Notes: generated by a model from the letters alone, not told the origin. DNA of 64,000 nt from Solirubrobacter phytolaccae (GCF_027587195.1 NZ_JAPDDP010000027.1:20917-84916); one strand, 5' to 3'; counted from the first letter of the stretch, positions 34,058 to 43,852 are shown. Numbers and translations: made by a program.

Positions 34058-34437
34058 TCGGCGAGGCGAGCGAGACGGTCGATCATCGTCTGGATGATCG
34101 GGCCGTAGGCGGCGGCAATCGCGCCTTCGAGCGGGCCGGGCGCGCGCAGGTCGACCGCGACCACGCTGCCGGAGCCCTGGCCGACGACCCGGTGGGTCAT
34201 CACCGCAGGCCCGACGCGCCACGTCCAGGAGCGCTCGGACTTGCTGGTGATCTTGGCCGGCACAGGGATCACGCCGAGCAGCCGCGCGGCGCCGACCGCG
34301 CCCGCGCGGACCTCCGGCGTGCCGAGGCCCCAGGCGCCGCGGACGTGGGGCGCCCAGGCCGACCAGGCGCCGGGGCGCGCCAGCAGCGCCCAGGCGACGG
34401 GGGCCGAAGCCGATGACTGAGCTGTCCACGTCCGCAT
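34054..34437 (-). CDS. SRPBCC (START-like) protein
   Basis: A 127-residue helix-grip protein: MRTWTAQSSASAPVAWALLA, then GAWSAWAPHVRGAWGLGTPE, a set of beta strands, and a long C-terminal helix (IAAAYGPIIQTMIDRLARLA). This is the normal layout for polyketide cyclase/dehydrase-type lipid-binding proteins. No catalytic residues are known for this subgroup. A TAGCCC sequence 6 bases upstream of the ATG may be a leaderless -10. First gene of a two-gene unit with the acetyltransferase. Confidence 0.82.
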   Translation of the reverse strand: MRTWTAQSSASAPVAWALLARPGAWSAWAPHVRGAWGLGTPEVRAGAVGAARLLGVIPVPAKITSKSERSWTWRVGPAVMTHRVVGQGSGSVVAVDLRAPGPLEGAIAAAYGPIIQTMIDRLARLAE

Positions 34438-34456
34438 AGGTCTGGGCTACCCCCGC

Positions 34457-35500
34457 TCAGGCGCGCAGGACCACCTTCAACGCGTCATGCTCGCCCGCGG
34501 CGGCGAAGACGTCGTAGGCCTCCTCGATCTGGTCGAGCGCGAACTCGTGGGTGCCGAGCTTCTCGGCCTCCATCCGCCCGTCGCGGGCGAGCTTGAGCAG
34601 CGTCGGGATCGTGGTGCCGCTCACGAGCCCGGTGGTGATCGTGATGTTCTTGATCCACAGGTCCTCGAGGTGCAGCGTCGTCGGCGCGCCGTGCACGCCG
34701 ATGTTGGCCACCGTGCCGCCCGCGCGCACGATTCGCGTGCACAGGTCGAAGGTCGCCGGGATGCCGACGGCCTCCATCGCCACGTCCACGCCCGCGCCGT
34801 CCGTCACCGCGAGGATCTCCTGCTCGGCGTTCTCGCCGCCCTGGACCGTGTGCGTCGCCCCGAACCGCTCCGCGTGCCGCAGCCGCGAGGTCTCCATGTC
34901 GACGGCGATGATCCGGCCGGCACCGGCGATCTTGGCCGTCATCATCGCCGCGAGCCCGACCGGCCCGGCGCCGACCACCGCGATCGTGTCCCCCGGCTGC
35001 ACGCGCCCGTTCTGGACGCCGATCTCGTAGCCCGTCGGGAGGATGTCGGCGAGGAACAGCACCTGCTCGTCCGACACCCCGTCCGGCACGAGATGGACCG
35101 ACGTCTCGGCGTAGGGCACGCGCGCGTACTGCGCCTGCACGCCGTCGATCAGGTGGCCGAAGATCCAGCCGATCCCACCCACGGCGTCGCAGTGCGCGGC
35201 CATCCCGGCCTTGCACGGCCCGCAGCGCCCACACGAGGTGATCGCCGGCACGAGCACCTTGTCGCCCTGCTTCAGAGACGACACCGCGGCACCCGTCTCG
35301 ACGACCGTGCCCACCGCCTCGTGCCCGAGGATCCGCCCCTCGGTCACCGCGGGCACGTCGCCCTTGAGGATGTGCAGGTCGGTGCCGCAGATCGTCGTCG
35401 TGTCGACCTTGACGATCACGTCCGTCGGGTCCTGGATGCCCGGGTCGTCGACGTCGTCCCAGGATCGTTGCCCGGGCCCGCCGAACACCAGCGCCTTCAT
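34457..35500 (-). CDS. Zinc-dependent alcohol dehydrogenase
   Basis: A 347-residue medium-chain dehydrogenase. Catalytic zinc ligands: Cys in TTICGTDLHILKG and His-Glu in ILGHEAVG. Structural zinc: four Cys in CGRCGPCKAGMAAHC. NAD(P) fold: IAVVGAGPVGLAAMMTAKIA, with an acidic residue (AVDMETSRLRHA) suggesting NAD. Substrate unknown; the family includes alcohol and formaldehyde-type enzymes. A strong ribosome binding site (AGGGGGAG) precedes the ATG at 35500. Divergent from pdhA across 79 bp. Confidence 0.93.
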   Translation of the reverse strand: MKALVFGGPGQRSWDDVDDPGIQDPTDVIVKVDTTTICGTDLHILKGDVPAVTEGRILGHEAVGTVVETGAAVSSLKQGDKVLVPAITSCGRCGPCKAGMAAHCDAVGGIGWIFGHLIDGVQAQYARVPYAETSVHLVPDGVSDEQVLFLADILPTGYEIGVQNGRVQPGDTIAVVGAGPVGLAAMMTAKIAGAGRIIAVDMETSRLRHAERFGATHTVQGGENAEQEILAVTDGAGVDVAMEAVGIPATFDLCTRIVRAGGTVANIGVHGAPTTLHLEDLWIKNITITTGLVSGTTIPTLLKLARDGRMEAEKLGTHEFALDQIEEAYDVFAAAGEHDALKVVLRA

Positions 35501-35579
35501 CGCTCTCCCCCTTGAAGTTGACCGCCCCCGATGTTCATGCGGTCGCGTTACCGCGCCGCTGCATGGGTATGGACACCGC

Positions 35580-36530
35580 ATGGCCGATGGGCTCGACGAG
35601 GCGCGCGAATGGCTCGCGACGATGCTGTTGATCCGGCGCTTCGAGGAGCGCGCGGGGCAGATGTACGCCAAGAACAAGGTCGGCGGCTTCCTGCACCTGG
35701 CGATCGGTGAGGAGGCGACGATCGTCGGCGCCGTCCGGGCGATGCGCGACGAGGACTACCTGATCTCGACCTACCGCTCGCACGGCCACGCGATCGCGCG
35801 CGGCACCGACCCCAAGCGCGTCATGGCCGAGCTGTTCGGCAAGGCGACGGGCGTGTCGGGCGGACGCGGCGGCTCGATGCACATGTTCGACGGCGAGCGC
35901 CGCTTCATGGGCGGCTACGGGATCGTCGGCGGCAACCTCCCGCTCGCGGCCGGGATCGCGTTCAGCAGCGACTACCGCGAGACCGAGGAGGTCACGGTCT
36001 GCGTGTTCGGCGACGGCGCCGCCAACCAGGGCACGTTCGGCGAGACGCTCAACCTCGCCGCGCTGTGGAAGCTTCCGGTCGTGTTCATGGTCACCAACAA
36101 CCAGTTCGGCATGGGCACCTCGCTCGAGCGCCACTCCGCGCAGACCGACCTGCACAAGCGCGGCGAGGGCTACGGCGTGCCCGGCCTGCGCGCGGACGGG
36201 ATGGACGTCGGCGACACCTACGAGGTCATGAGCGAGGCGATCGAGCGCGTCCGCGCCGACCGCACGCCGATCCTCGTCGAGGCCGTCACCTACCGCTTCG
36301 CCGGCCACTCGATGGCCGACCCCGAGGAGTACCGCGAGAAGGACGACGTCAAGGAGTGGCGCGAGCAGCACGATCCGATCAAGAACTTCGCCGAGAAGCT
36401 CGAGGACGTGGACCTCGAAGCGCTCGACGAGGAGATCGGCGCGCGGATCGACGCCGCCGTCGAGTTCGCCGAGGACTCCGACTTCCCCACGCCCGAGTCG
36501 ATCTACGACCACCTCTACGTCGATGGCTGA
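35580..36530 (+). CDS. pdhA: Pyruvate dehydrogenase E1 component, alpha subunit
   Basis: The thiamine-diphosphate E1 alpha chain (316 residues) that decarboxylates pyruvate. ThDP/Mg motif: FGDGAANQGTFGETLNLAAL. Other marks: GGFLHLAIGEEA, DYLISTYRSHGHAIARG, GGRGGSMHMFD and the regulatory-loop segment YRFAGHSMADPEEYR. The sequence style is that of the plastid/cyanobacterial and Gram-positive PDH type rather than the homodimeric AceE. The start overlaps no other gene; pdhB begins 8 bp before its stop. Confidence 0.93.
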   Translation: MADGLDEAREWLATMLLIRRFEERAGQMYAKNKVGGFLHLAIGEEATIVGAVRAMRDEDYLISTYRSHGHAIARGTDPKRVMAELFGKATGVSGGRGGSMHMFDGERRFMGGYGIVGGNLPLAAGIAFSSDYRETEEVTVCVFGDGAANQGTFGETLNLAALWKLPVVFMVTNNQFGMGTSLERHSAQTDLHKRGEGYGVPGLRADGMDVGDTYEVMSEAIERVRADRTPILVEAVTYRFAGHSMADPEEYREKDDVKEWREQHDPIKNFAEKLEDVDLEALDEEIGARIDAAVEFAEDSDFPTPESIYDHLYVDG

Positions 36531-37500
36531 GCTGCGCTACCGGGAGGCGCTCAACCAGGCGCTGCGCGAGGAGCTGGAGCGCGACGAGCGCGTCTTCATC
36601 CTCGGCGAGGACATCGGCGTCTTCCAGGGCGCGTTCAAGGTCACCGACGGCCTGCTGGAGGCGTTCGGCGACAAGCGGGTGCGCGACACGCCGATCTCCG
36701 AGAACACGATCGTCGGCCTCGGCGTGGGCGCCGCGATGACCGGCCTGCGCCCGATCGTCGAGCTGATGACGGTCAACTTCAGTCTGCTCGCGATGGACCA
36801 GATCGTCAATCACATGGCCGCGATCCCATACATGTTCAACGGCCAGGCGCGCGTCCCGATGGTGGTGCGGATGCCGCAGGGCGCCGGCCACCAGCTCGGC
36901 CCCACGCACAGCCACTGCCTCGAGGCGATCTACCTCCACGTGCCCGGGATGCTGCTCGCCGTGCCGTCGACCCCCGCCGACGCCAAGGGCCTGCTCAAGG
37001 CCGCGATCCGCGACGACAACCCGGTCGTCTTCATCGAGCACGAGTCGCTCTACGGCGCCAAGGGCGAGGTCCCGGAGGACGAGGACCACCTGGTCGAGTT
37101 CGGCCAGGCCGCGATCCGGCGCGAGGGCACCGACGTGACCATCGTCGGCATCTCGCGGATGGCGATCACCGCGCAGGAGGCGGCCGAGACGCTGGCGGAA
37201 GAGCACGACATCCAGGCCGAGGTGATCGACCCGCGCACGCTGCGCCCGCTCGACCTGCCGACGATCCTGGAGTCCGTCCGCAAGACGAACCGCTGCGTGA
37301 TCGTGGAGGAGGGCTGGCCGCACGGCGGCGTCGGCGCGAACCTCGCGGCGCTCATCCAGGAGCAGGCCTTCGACCACCTGGACGCGCCGATCCTGCGCGT
37401 GAGCGGCCTGGACCTGCCGATGCCGTACTCCAAGCCGCTCGAGCAGCTCGCGTTCCCGCACGCGGAGCAGGTCGTCGAGACGGTCAAGTCGCTCTTCTAG
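36523..37500 (+). CDS. pdhB: Pyruvate dehydrogenase E1 component, beta subunit
   Basis: The E1 beta chain, 325 residues. MAELRYREALNQALREELER leads into FILGEDIGVFQGAFKVTDGL, then ENTIVGLGVGAAMTGLRPI. The segment GAGHQLGPTHSHCLEAIYLH and VPSTPADAKGLLKAAIRDDN matches pyruvate-type E1 beta. The C-terminal Rossmann-like domain contains VIDPRTLRPLD. Forms an alpha2beta2 tetramer with the overlapping pdhA. The E2 gene of this type lies 4.8 kb downstream at 42319 rather than next in the operon. Confidence 0.93.
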   Translation: MAELRYREALNQALREELERDERVFILGEDIGVFQGAFKVTDGLLEAFGDKRVRDTPISENTIVGLGVGAAMTGLRPIVELMTVNFSLLAMDQIVNHMAAIPYMFNGQARVPMVVRMPQGAGHQLGPTHSHCLEAIYLHVPGMLLAVPSTPADAKGLLKAAIRDDNPVVFIEHESLYGAKGEVPEDEDHLVEFGQAAIRREGTDVTIVGISRMAITAQEAAETLAEEHDIQAEVIDPRTLRPLDLPTILESVRKTNRCVIVEEGWPHGGVGANLAALIQEQAFDHLDAPILRVSGLDLPMPYSKPLEQLAFPHAEQVVETVKSLF

Positions 37501-37579
37501 CGACTCGGGTGCAACAAGTCTTATAACCGCGCGGCGGGGTGGCGCGTAGAAGCGGCGACCCCAACCTCAGGAGCATCTC

Positions 37580-39025
37580 ATGAGGACAGCCCTGCTTGGC
37601 GCGGCGACCGTCGCCGCCCTCGCGGCCGGCACGCTGGCGACCACCGGCGTGCTCGGCTCCTCGCATCGCGAGGCCCCGCGCATCATGCTCGACCCGAGCG
37701 CCGACAACACCGACCTCTACGCGTTCACGGCCCCGGACGCGCCCGGCAAGGTGACCGTGATCTCGAACTGGGTGCCGCTGCAGAACCCGGCGGGCGGGCC
37801 GTACTTCGGCAAGCTCGACCCGGAGGCCCGGTACTACATCAAGATCGACAACACGGGCGACGGCGTCGAGGACGTCTCCTACCGCTGGCAGTTCCGGAAC
37901 ACGTTCCGGAACCCGAACTCGTTCCTGTACGCGGTGCCGCCGGTCAACGCGATCGGCGACAAGAACCTCAACTTCGTCCAGACCTACGACCTCTACCGCG
38001 GGCGCTACCGCGGCGGCAAGCTCGTGAGCGAGACCCGGATCGGCCACAACGTGCCGGTCGCGCCGGACAACGTCGGGCCCAAGACGATGCCCAACTACGC
38101 GGCGGTCGCCGCGGGCGCCGTGAAGCCGCTGCCCGGCGGCGGCAAGACGTTCGTCGGCCCCGTCGACGACCCGTTCTTCGTCGACCTCGGCTCGATCTTC
38201 GACGGCATCAACATCGACAAGCCCGGCCGCGCGGCGATCGGGCTCGGCAACCAGGGCGGCGGCAAGGACGACGTCTCCGGCTTCAACGTGCACTCGTTCG
38301 CGCTGCAGCTCCCGGCGGCCGAGCTCACGCGCGACGGCCGCGCGGTGGCCTCGCCGACCGCGCCGAACGCCGTCGTCGGCCTGTGGACGAGCACCGAGCG
38401 CAAGGCGATCAAGGTCAAGCGCGGCAAGGCCTCCGAGCGCTGGGTGCAGGTCAGCCGGCTCGGCAACCCGCTGATCAACGAGGTCGTGATCCCGATCGGG
38501 GCGAAGGACTTCTACAACGCCACCGCACCAAAGGACGACCTGAAGAACTTCGGGGCGGGCGCGCTCGCGCCGGAGCCCGCGAAGATCCTCAACGCGCTGT
38601 TCAAGCTCGACATCAAGGAGACGGGCCGCACCGACGTCGTGCAGGCGCTGCTGACCGGCATCCCCGGGCTGACGCAGATCGCCCCCGGCGCAGTCCCCGC
38701 CGACACGCTGAAGTTCAACCTCGGCGTCCCGGCGTCCGCCAAGCCGAACCGCTTCGGCGTGCTCGCCGGTGACACCGCCGGCTTCCCGAACGGCCGCCGC
38801 CTGGCCGACGACGTGACCGACATCGAGCTGCGCGTGATCGCCGGCGCGCTGCTCAAGCCCGAGCAGGGCGGCAAGCAGATCCCGCTCGGCGACGGCATCG
38901 ACGTCAACGACAAGCCGTTCCGGGACACGTTCCCGTACGTCGCGCTGCCCGACAGCGGCTTCGACGCCAAGTTCGGCCGCGTCGAGCCCGCCCACGCCCC
39001 CGTCCCGCAGCCCCCGACGCCGTGA
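37580..39025 (+). CDS. DUF4331 secreted protein
   Basis: A 481-residue protein with signal peptide MRTALLGAATVAALAAGTLA. The mature start SSHREAPRIMLDPSADNTDL is the hallmark of DUF4331, followed by FTAPDAPGKVTVISNWVPLQ and YYIKIDNTGDGVEDVSYRWQ. The beta-rich family is of unknown function and is thought to be extracytoplasmic. CAGGAG lies 7 bases before the ATG. TTATAACC at 37522 may be part of its promoter. Translationally coupled to a TPR protein (GTGA). Confidence 0.9.
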   Translation: MRTALLGAATVAALAAGTLATTGVLGSSHREAPRIMLDPSADNTDLYAFTAPDAPGKVTVISNWVPLQNPAGGPYFGKLDPEARYYIKIDNTGDGVEDVSYRWQFRNTFRNPNSFLYAVPPVNAIGDKNLNFVQTYDLYRGRYRGGKLVSETRIGHNVPVAPDNVGPKTMPNYAAVAAGAVKPLPGGGKTFVGPVDDPFFVDLGSIFDGINIDKPGRAAIGLGNQGGGKDDVSGFNVHSFALQLPAAELTRDGRAVASPTAPNAVVGLWTSTERKAIKVKRGKASERWVQVSRLGNPLINEVVIPIGAKDFYNATAPKDDLKNFGAGALAPEPAKILNALFKLDIKETGRTDVVQALLTGIPGLTQIAPGAVPADTLKFNLGVPASAKPNRFGVLAGDTAGFPNGRRLADDVTDIELRVIAGALLKPEQGGKQIPLGDGIDVNDKPFRDTFPYVALPDSGFDAKFGRVEPAHAPVPQPPTP

Positions 39026-40236
39026 TCAAGCGCGCACTCATCGCCGTCACCGCCGCGTTCGTCGCGGCGGTGGCGGTCTTCGCCACCCGCGGCGACGCGC
39101 CCGCCGCGACGCCCGTCGAGCGACCCGTCCTGACCGGGTCCGCCGCCGACATCCCCGTCCTCCAGCGGGCCGTGGACGCCGGCCAGGATGACTACCGGCC
39201 CGCGCTGGCGCAGGCCTACCTGCAGCGCTCGCGCGAGACCGAGGACCCGGCGGACTACGACCGCGCCTCGAAGGCGCTGGGCCGCCCGCGCACGCCGGAC
39301 GCGTTCGCGACGGCCGCGCAGATCGCGGCCGCCCGCCACGAGTTCCCACGCGCGCTGCGGCTGGCGGCGCGCGCCGGGAACGTCGGCGACCCGATCCGCG
39401 TCGACTCGCTGGTCGAGCTCGGCCGCCTCGACGAGGCCGAGCGCGTCCTGCAGGCGATGATCGACCGCCGGCCGAACCTCGCCGGCTACGCCCGTGCCTC
39501 CTACGTGCGGGAGCTGCGCGGCGACCTCGACGGCGCCACCGAGGCCATGCGGCTCGCCGTCGCCGCGGGCGGGCCGACCGCCGAGAACAGCGCGTACGTG
39601 AGCATCCTGCTCGGCGAGCTCGAACGCCGGCGCGGGCGGCCCGTGACGGCACGCCGGGCGTACAAGCGGGCGCAGGCGCTCGTGCCGAACCACCCGGAGG
39701 TCGAGATGGGCCTCGCGCGGGTGGAGGCGGACGGCGCGCTCGAGGACGCGATCGCGCGGCTGGAGCGGCTCGTGGCGCGGATCCCGGACACGGACCACCT
39801 CGTCGCCCTCGGCGAGGCGCAGCTGGCGGCCGGGAAACCGGCGCAACGCACCTTCGAGCGCGTGGCCAGGAAGGCGAGCGTGCTCGGCAAGGTGAACGTC
39901 GACACGGCGCAGGAGTTCGCCGTCGTCGAGGCCGACCACGGCGATCCCCAGAAGGGCGTGAAGCTGGCCCGGTTCGCCTACGCGGAGGCGCCGAGCGCGC
40001 GGTCCGCGGACGCGCTCGGCTGGGCGCTGACCCGCGCCGGCAAGCCAAACGAGGGGCTTCGGTACGCGCGCATCGCGTTGCGTGACGGGGCCGTCGACCC
40101 GCTGTGGCTGGCGCACGCCGGCCTGACCGAGATCGCCGCGGGCGGCGACGGGCGGCGCGAGCTGCGACGCGCGCTCGCCCACGGCCTCGACGGCTACCCC
40201 TGGCAGGCGCAGCGCGTGCGTCGCGCGCTGGCGTGA
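39022..40236 (+). CDS. Exported TPR-repeat protein
   Basis: A 404-residue protein with an N-terminal hydrophobic helix (LIAVTAAFVAAVAVFATRG) serving as signal or anchor. The rest is alpha-helical with tetratricopeptide-like pairs (for example RVDSLVELGRLDEAERVLQA and TARRAYKRAQALVPNHPEVE). Six to eight degenerate repeats can be traced. It likely scaffolds other proteins outside the membrane. Its GTG overlaps the DUF4331 stop, and such pairing implies a shared function with that protein. Confidence 0.86.
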   Translation: MIKRALIAVTAAFVAAVAVFATRGDAPAATPVERPVLTGSAADIPVLQRAVDAGQDDYRPALAQAYLQRSRETEDPADYDRASKALGRPRTPDAFATAAQIAAARHEFPRALRLAARAGNVGDPIRVDSLVELGRLDEAERVLQAMIDRRPNLAGYARASYVRELRGDLDGATEAMRLAVAAGGPTAENSAYVSILLGELERRRGRPVTARRAYKRAQALVPNHPEVEMGLARVEADGALEDAIARLERLVARIPDTDHLVALGEAQLAAGKPAQRTFERVARKASVLGKVNVDTAQEFAVVEADHGDPQKGVKLARFAYAEAPSARSADALGWALTRAGKPNEGLRYARIALRDGAVDPLWLAHAGLTEIAAGGDGRRELRRALAHGLDGYPWQAQRVRRALA

Positions 40237-40272
40237 TCTGAAGCGGGCGGCCTCGCGTTACGGAACGACATC

Positions 40273-40665
40273 GTGACCGAGGCCGCCCTCCTCACCACCG
40301 TCCGCGCGCACGGGCTGCGCGTGTCGGCCGCTCGGCGGCACGTGCTCGGCCGGCTGCTCGCCGCCGAGCAGCCGCTGACGGCCGAGGAGCTCGCGGGCGG
40401 CGGGGACGTCGCGTCGGTGTACCGCAACCTCCACGCGCTCGAGACGATCGGCGTCGTGCGCCACGTGCACCTCGGCCACGGACCGGGTCGCTACGCGCTC
40501 AGCACCCGCGCCGCGGGCTGGGTGACGTGCGAGCTGTGCGGGCGCTCGACGCCGCTCTCCGCGGACGCGCTGAGCCGCATCCGGGCCGCGGTTTTCGACG
40601 TCGCTGGGGTCGACGCGCGCTTCGACCACTTCCCCATCGTGGGCCGTTGTGCGAAGTGCATCTAA
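40273..40665 (+). CDS. Fur-family transcriptional regulator, atypical metal site
   Basis: A 130-residue winged-helix repressor of the Fur/Zur/PerR family. The DNA-binding part is LRVSAARRHVLGRLLAAEQP to DVASVYRNLHALETIGVV. The dimer domain keeps both structural-zinc Cys pairs (CELCG; GRCAKC). The usual His-rich sensing motif before the first CxxC (H-x-H-H type) is missing; the sequence there is TRAAGWVTCELCG. Other His (VRHVHLGHGPG; RFDHF) could substitute. GTG start. A histidine kinase follows 11 bp downstream. Confidence 0.88.
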   Translation: MTEAALLTTVRAHGLRVSAARRHVLGRLLAAEQPLTAEELAGGGDVASVYRNLHALETIGVVRHVHLGHGPGRYALSTRAAGWVTCELCGRSTPLSADALSRIRAAVFDVAGVDARFDHFPIVGRCAKCI

Positions 40666-40668
40666 TCT
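40663..40668 (+). promoter_or_regulatory. -10 box TAATCT before the PAS histidine kinase
   Basis: TAATCT overlaps the TAA stop of the Fur-family gene and ends 8 bases before the proposed TTG start at 40677. This geometry fits the leaderless pattern seen at other genes in the window. No -35 match is evident. Confidence 0.45.
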
Positions 40669-40676
40669 GTCGGCCG

Positions 40677-42305
40677 TTGAGCGGCCCAGGTGAGCGCGGA
40701 CTGAAGGACGCGGCCCGGCACCTCGGTGCCGTCCTGCCGCACGGTCGGTCGTTGCCTGAGGTCGAATGGCAGTCGCGCCAGCGCGCGCTGCGGTGGTTGT
40801 TGTGGGCGCACGTCGTCGCGATCCCGATCATCACGCTGCTGTTCGACCAGGGTGTCGCCCAGGCGGCTCTGGACCTCTTCACGCCGACGTTCTTCGCCGT
40901 CGTCGCGCAGCTCAAGCGCGGCAGCCGGCGCGTGCAGTCGCTGATCGTGACGCTCGGCCTGCTCTCGTGCAGCGCGCTGATCGTCCACATCACCGGCGGG
41001 CTCAACCAGGCGTACTTCCACTTCTTCGTGATGGTCGCGGCGCTGTCGCTGTACGAGGACTGGCTGCCGTTCGCGACCGCCGTCCTCTACGTCGGCATCC
41101 AGCAGACGATCACGGCCGAGATCGTCGACTACGACGAGGCGAACTCGCCGTGGCGCTGGGCGGCCGTGCACTCGGCGTTCATCGCCGCGCTGTCGCTCGT
41201 GTGCCTGGCGACGTGGCGCGCCTCCGCCCGCGACCGCGAGGCGTTCCGGTCGCTGGTGGAGACGCTCGAGGAGGGCGTCGTGATGGTCGACCGCGACGGG
41301 CGCATGGTGATGGCCAACCCGAGCGCGTCGCGGCTGCTCGGCATGGACCCCACGGAGGTCCTCAAGGGCTACGGCGACGACGGCGAGTGGTCGTTCATCG
41401 ACTCCGACGGCCAGCCGCTGCCGCTGCGAGAGACGCCGCTGTTCATCACCGCGACCACCGGCGCGCCGCAGGTCGCCGTGGTCGCCGGGCTGCGCCGGCG
41501 GCGGGGGGAGACGCGCTGGCTCGCGGTCTCCACGCGCGCGGTCGAGAGCGACCGCGAGCCGCCCTACACGATCGTCGTCTCCTTCACCGACGTGACCGAG
41601 GAGCGCGAGGCCGCCGAGGCGCTCGAGCGCTCGAACACCGAGCTCTCCCAGTTCGCCTACATCGCCTCGCACGACCTGTCCGAGCCGCTCCGGATGGTCT
41701 CCAGCTACCTCGGCCTGCTGCGCCGCCGCTACCACGGCAAGCTCGACAAGGACGCGGACGAGTTCATCGAGTACGCCGTCGACGGCGCCGCCAGGATGCG
41801 GCAGCTGATCGAGGGCCTGCTCGAGTACTCCCGGGCGGGGCGTAGCGAGGACCCGGCGGAGCCCGTCGAGCTCGGCTCGGTGACCGGGGACGTGCTGCGC
41901 TCGCTCGCGGCGGCGATGGTCGAGCACGCCGGGGAGATCGAGATCGGCGACCTGCCGACGGTGATGGGCGACCGCGGCCAGCTCGAGCAGCTGCTGCAGA
42001 ACCTGATCGCGAACGCGCTCAAGTTCAACGGGGACGGGCGCGCGCGGGTGTGGGTCCGCGCGGAGGGCGAGGCGCACGGGATGACGCAGATCGCGGTCGC
42101 GGACGCCGGCATCGGGATCGCTCCGGAGAAACGCGAGCACGTCTTCGAGATGTTCCAGCGCCTGCACGACCGCGAGGCCTACGAGGGCACGGGCATCGGG
42201 CTGGCCGTCTGCCGCAAGATCGTCGAGCGCCACGGCGGCCGGATCTGGGTCGACGAGCGCGAAGGCGGCGGCACCGTGTTTCGGTTCACGCTCCCCTCCG
42301 GGTAA
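40677..42305 (+). CDS. PAS-domain membrane sensor histidine kinase
   Basis: About 542 residues. Four or five hydrophobic segments (about residues 30-165) are followed by a PAS domain ([20 protein letters not shown]) and the phospho-acceptor domain [20 protein letters not shown] with its His. The ATPase domain has [20 protein letters not shown] (N box), [20 protein letters not shown] (G1/F) and [20 protein letters not shown] (G2). It belongs to the phytochrome-like HK group. No response regulator is adjacent. The start is uncertain: TTG 40677 fits the -10 box, but a later TTG is possible. Confidence 0.88.
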   Translation: MSGPGERGLKDAARHLGAVLPHGRSLPEVEWQSRQRALRWLLWAHVVAIPIITLLFDQGVAQAALDLFTPTFFAVVAQLKRGSRRVQSLIVTLGLLSCSALIVHITGGLNQAYFHFFVMVAALSLYEDWLPFATAVLYVGIQQTITAEIVDYDEANSPWRWAAVHSAFIAALSLVCLATWRASARDREAFRSLVETLEEGVVMVDRDGRMVMANPSASRLLGMDPTEVLKGYGDDGEWSFIDSDGQPLPLRETPLFITATTGAPQVAVVAGLRRRRGETRWLAVSTRAVESDREPPYTIVVSFTDVTEEREAAEALERSNTELSQFAYIASHDLSEPLRMVSSYLGLLRRRYHGKLDKDADEFIEYAVDGAARMRQLIEGLLEYSRAGRSEDPAEPVELGSVTGDVLRSLAAAMVEHAGEIEIGDLPTVMGDRGQLEQLLQNLIANALKFNGDGRARVWVRAEGEAHGMTQIAVADAGIGIAPEKREHVFEMFQRLHDREAYEGTGIGLAVCRKIVERHGGRIWVDEREGGGTVFRFTLPSG

Positions 42306-42318
42306 TACTGGGGTCCTT

Positions 42319-43689
42319 ATGGGAGACGTCGCCATGCCCCGCCTGTCGGACTCGATGGAAGAGGGGACCATCCTCAAGTGGCTCAAGTCCGACGGAGATG
42401 ACGTCGCCAAGGGCGAAGAGCTCGTCGAGATCGAGACCGACAAGGCCAACATGACCTACGAGGCCGACGAGGCGGGCACGCTGGAGATCGTCGCCCAGGA
42501 GGGCGACACGCTCGCCGTCGGCGAGACGATCTGCAAGCTCGGCGAAGGCGGCGGCGGGTCCTCGGACGACGAGGACGAGTCCGAGGCCGAGGCCGAGGCG
42601 GACGAGCCCGAGCAGGTCGAGGAGCCCGAAGCCTCCGGGGACGAAGAAGAGGCCGACGAGCAGGGCGACGAGGGCGCGGCCGACGAGGCTTCCGACGAGG
42701 AGCCCGAAGCCGAGGACGAGCCCGAAGACGAGGACTCGGACGACGACGAGGCCGAAGCGCCCGAAGCCGAGGAGTCCGCAGCCGACGAGGGTGAGGCGGC
42801 CGACGAGGGTTCCGAGCGCGTCAAGGCCTCCCCGATCGCACGCCGGATCGCCTCCGAGCAGGGCATCGACCTGGCCTCGATCGAGGGCAGCGGCCCGGGC
42901 GGCCGGATCGTCAAGGCCGACGTCGAGAAGACGCCTGAGCCCGAGCAGGAGCAGCCCGCCGAGGAGGAGGCGCCGAAGAAGCGCCCGTCCGACCAGGGCC
43001 GCGGCGACGTCGAGCACGTCGAGCTCAACCGCCTGCAGCGCACCGTCGCGCGGCGGATGGCGGAGTCCAAGGCCACCGCGCCGGACTTCGTGATGACGCT
43101 CGAGGTCGACATGGAGGAGGCCGTCTCCCTGCGCCAGCAGCTCAAGGCCGTCGCCGGCGAAGCGCCCGCCCCGAGCTTCAACGACTTCGTGATCAAGGCC
43201 GCCGCGCTCGCGCTCAAGGACTTCCCGCGCGCGAACGGCGCCTACCGCGACGGGCAGTTCGAGCAGTACTCCCGCGTGAACGTCGGCGTGGCGGTCGCGG
43301 GCCAGGACGCGCTCGTCGTCCCGACCGTGTTCGACGCCGACAAGAAGGGCCTGGGCCAGATCGCCGAGGAGGCGCGCAAGCTCGCCGAGCGCGTGCGCGA
43401 GGGCAAGATCACGCCGCCGGAGCTCTCCGCCGGCACGTTCACGATCTCCAACCTCGGCATGTACGGCATCAAGCGCTTCGTCGCCGTGATCAACCCGCCG
43501 CAGGCCGCGATCCTGGCCGTCGGCGAGCTCACGCCCCGGCCGGTCGTGCGCGACGGCGAGGTCGTGGTCCGCAGCATCATGGAGCTCACGCTCACCTGCG
43601 ACCACCGGATCCTCTACGGCGCCGAGGCCGCGGAGTTCCTCAGCCGCATCCGCGAGTACCTCGAGACGCCGCTGCGTCTCGCGCTCTAG
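42319..43689 (+). CDS. pdhC: Dihydrolipoyl acyltransferase E2 with acidic linker
   Basis: 456 residues. The lipoyl domain has its Lys in [13 protein letters not shown] (about residue 43). A linker of about 95 residues is almost entirely Asp, Glu, Ala, Ser and Gly with no Lys or Arg before VKASPIARR. The E1/E3-binding domain is [20 protein letters not shown], then the catalytic core. The core's active-site motif reads [17 protein letters not shown]: the His is present, but the usual Asp of HRxxDG is Tyr, as I recall for plastid-type PDH E2. Probably the E2 of the pdhAB complex. A downstream ATG at 42334 is an alternative start. Confidence 0.92.
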   Translation: MGDVAMPRLSDSMEEGTILKWLKSDGDDVAKGEELVEIETDKANMTYEADEAGTLEIVAQEGDTLAVGETICKLGEGGGGSSDDEDESEAEAEADEPEQVEEPEASGDEEEADEQGDEGAADEASDEEPEAEDEPEDEDSDDDEAEAPEAEESAADEGEAADEGSERVKASPIARRIASEQGIDLASIEGSGPGGRIVKADVEKTPEPEQEQPAEEEAPKKRPSDQGRGDVEHVELNRLQRTVARRMAESKATAPDFVMTLEVDMEEAVSLRQQLKAVAGEAPAPSFNDFVIKAAALALKDFPRANGAYRDGQFEQYSRVNVGVAVAGQDALVVPTVFDADKKGLGQIAEEARKLAERVREGKITPPELSAGTFTISNLGMYGIKRFVAVINPPQAAILAVGELTPRPVVRDGEVVVRSIMELTLTCDHRILYGAEAAEFLSRIREYLETPLRLAL

Positions 43690-43707
43690 CGGGAAAGGGT
43701 CGCTCTC

Positions 43708-43771
43708 GCCCTCGCCGCGGTCAGACGGCGAGGGCACCTGCTCGTCGGGCCAGGGAGGCCGACGACCAGGT
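43708..43771 (+). terminator. Two adjacent hairpins after pdhC
   Basis: Hairpin one: GCCCTCGCCG (43708-43717) pairs with CGGCGAGGGC (43726-43735). Hairpin two starts at the next base: ACCTG-c-TCGTCGG (43736-43748) pairs with CCGACGA-c-CAGGT (43759-43771) with one C-C mismatch. No T-run follows, so this would be a GC-rich terminator or mRNA 3' end structure. Confidence 0.65.
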
Positions 43772-43852
43772 TGAGCTGACGGCACTCTCCCCGATTCCGG
43801 ATCCCCGCAAAATCCGACATTCGTCTAGTCGAACGCGGACCCGAACGCCAGT

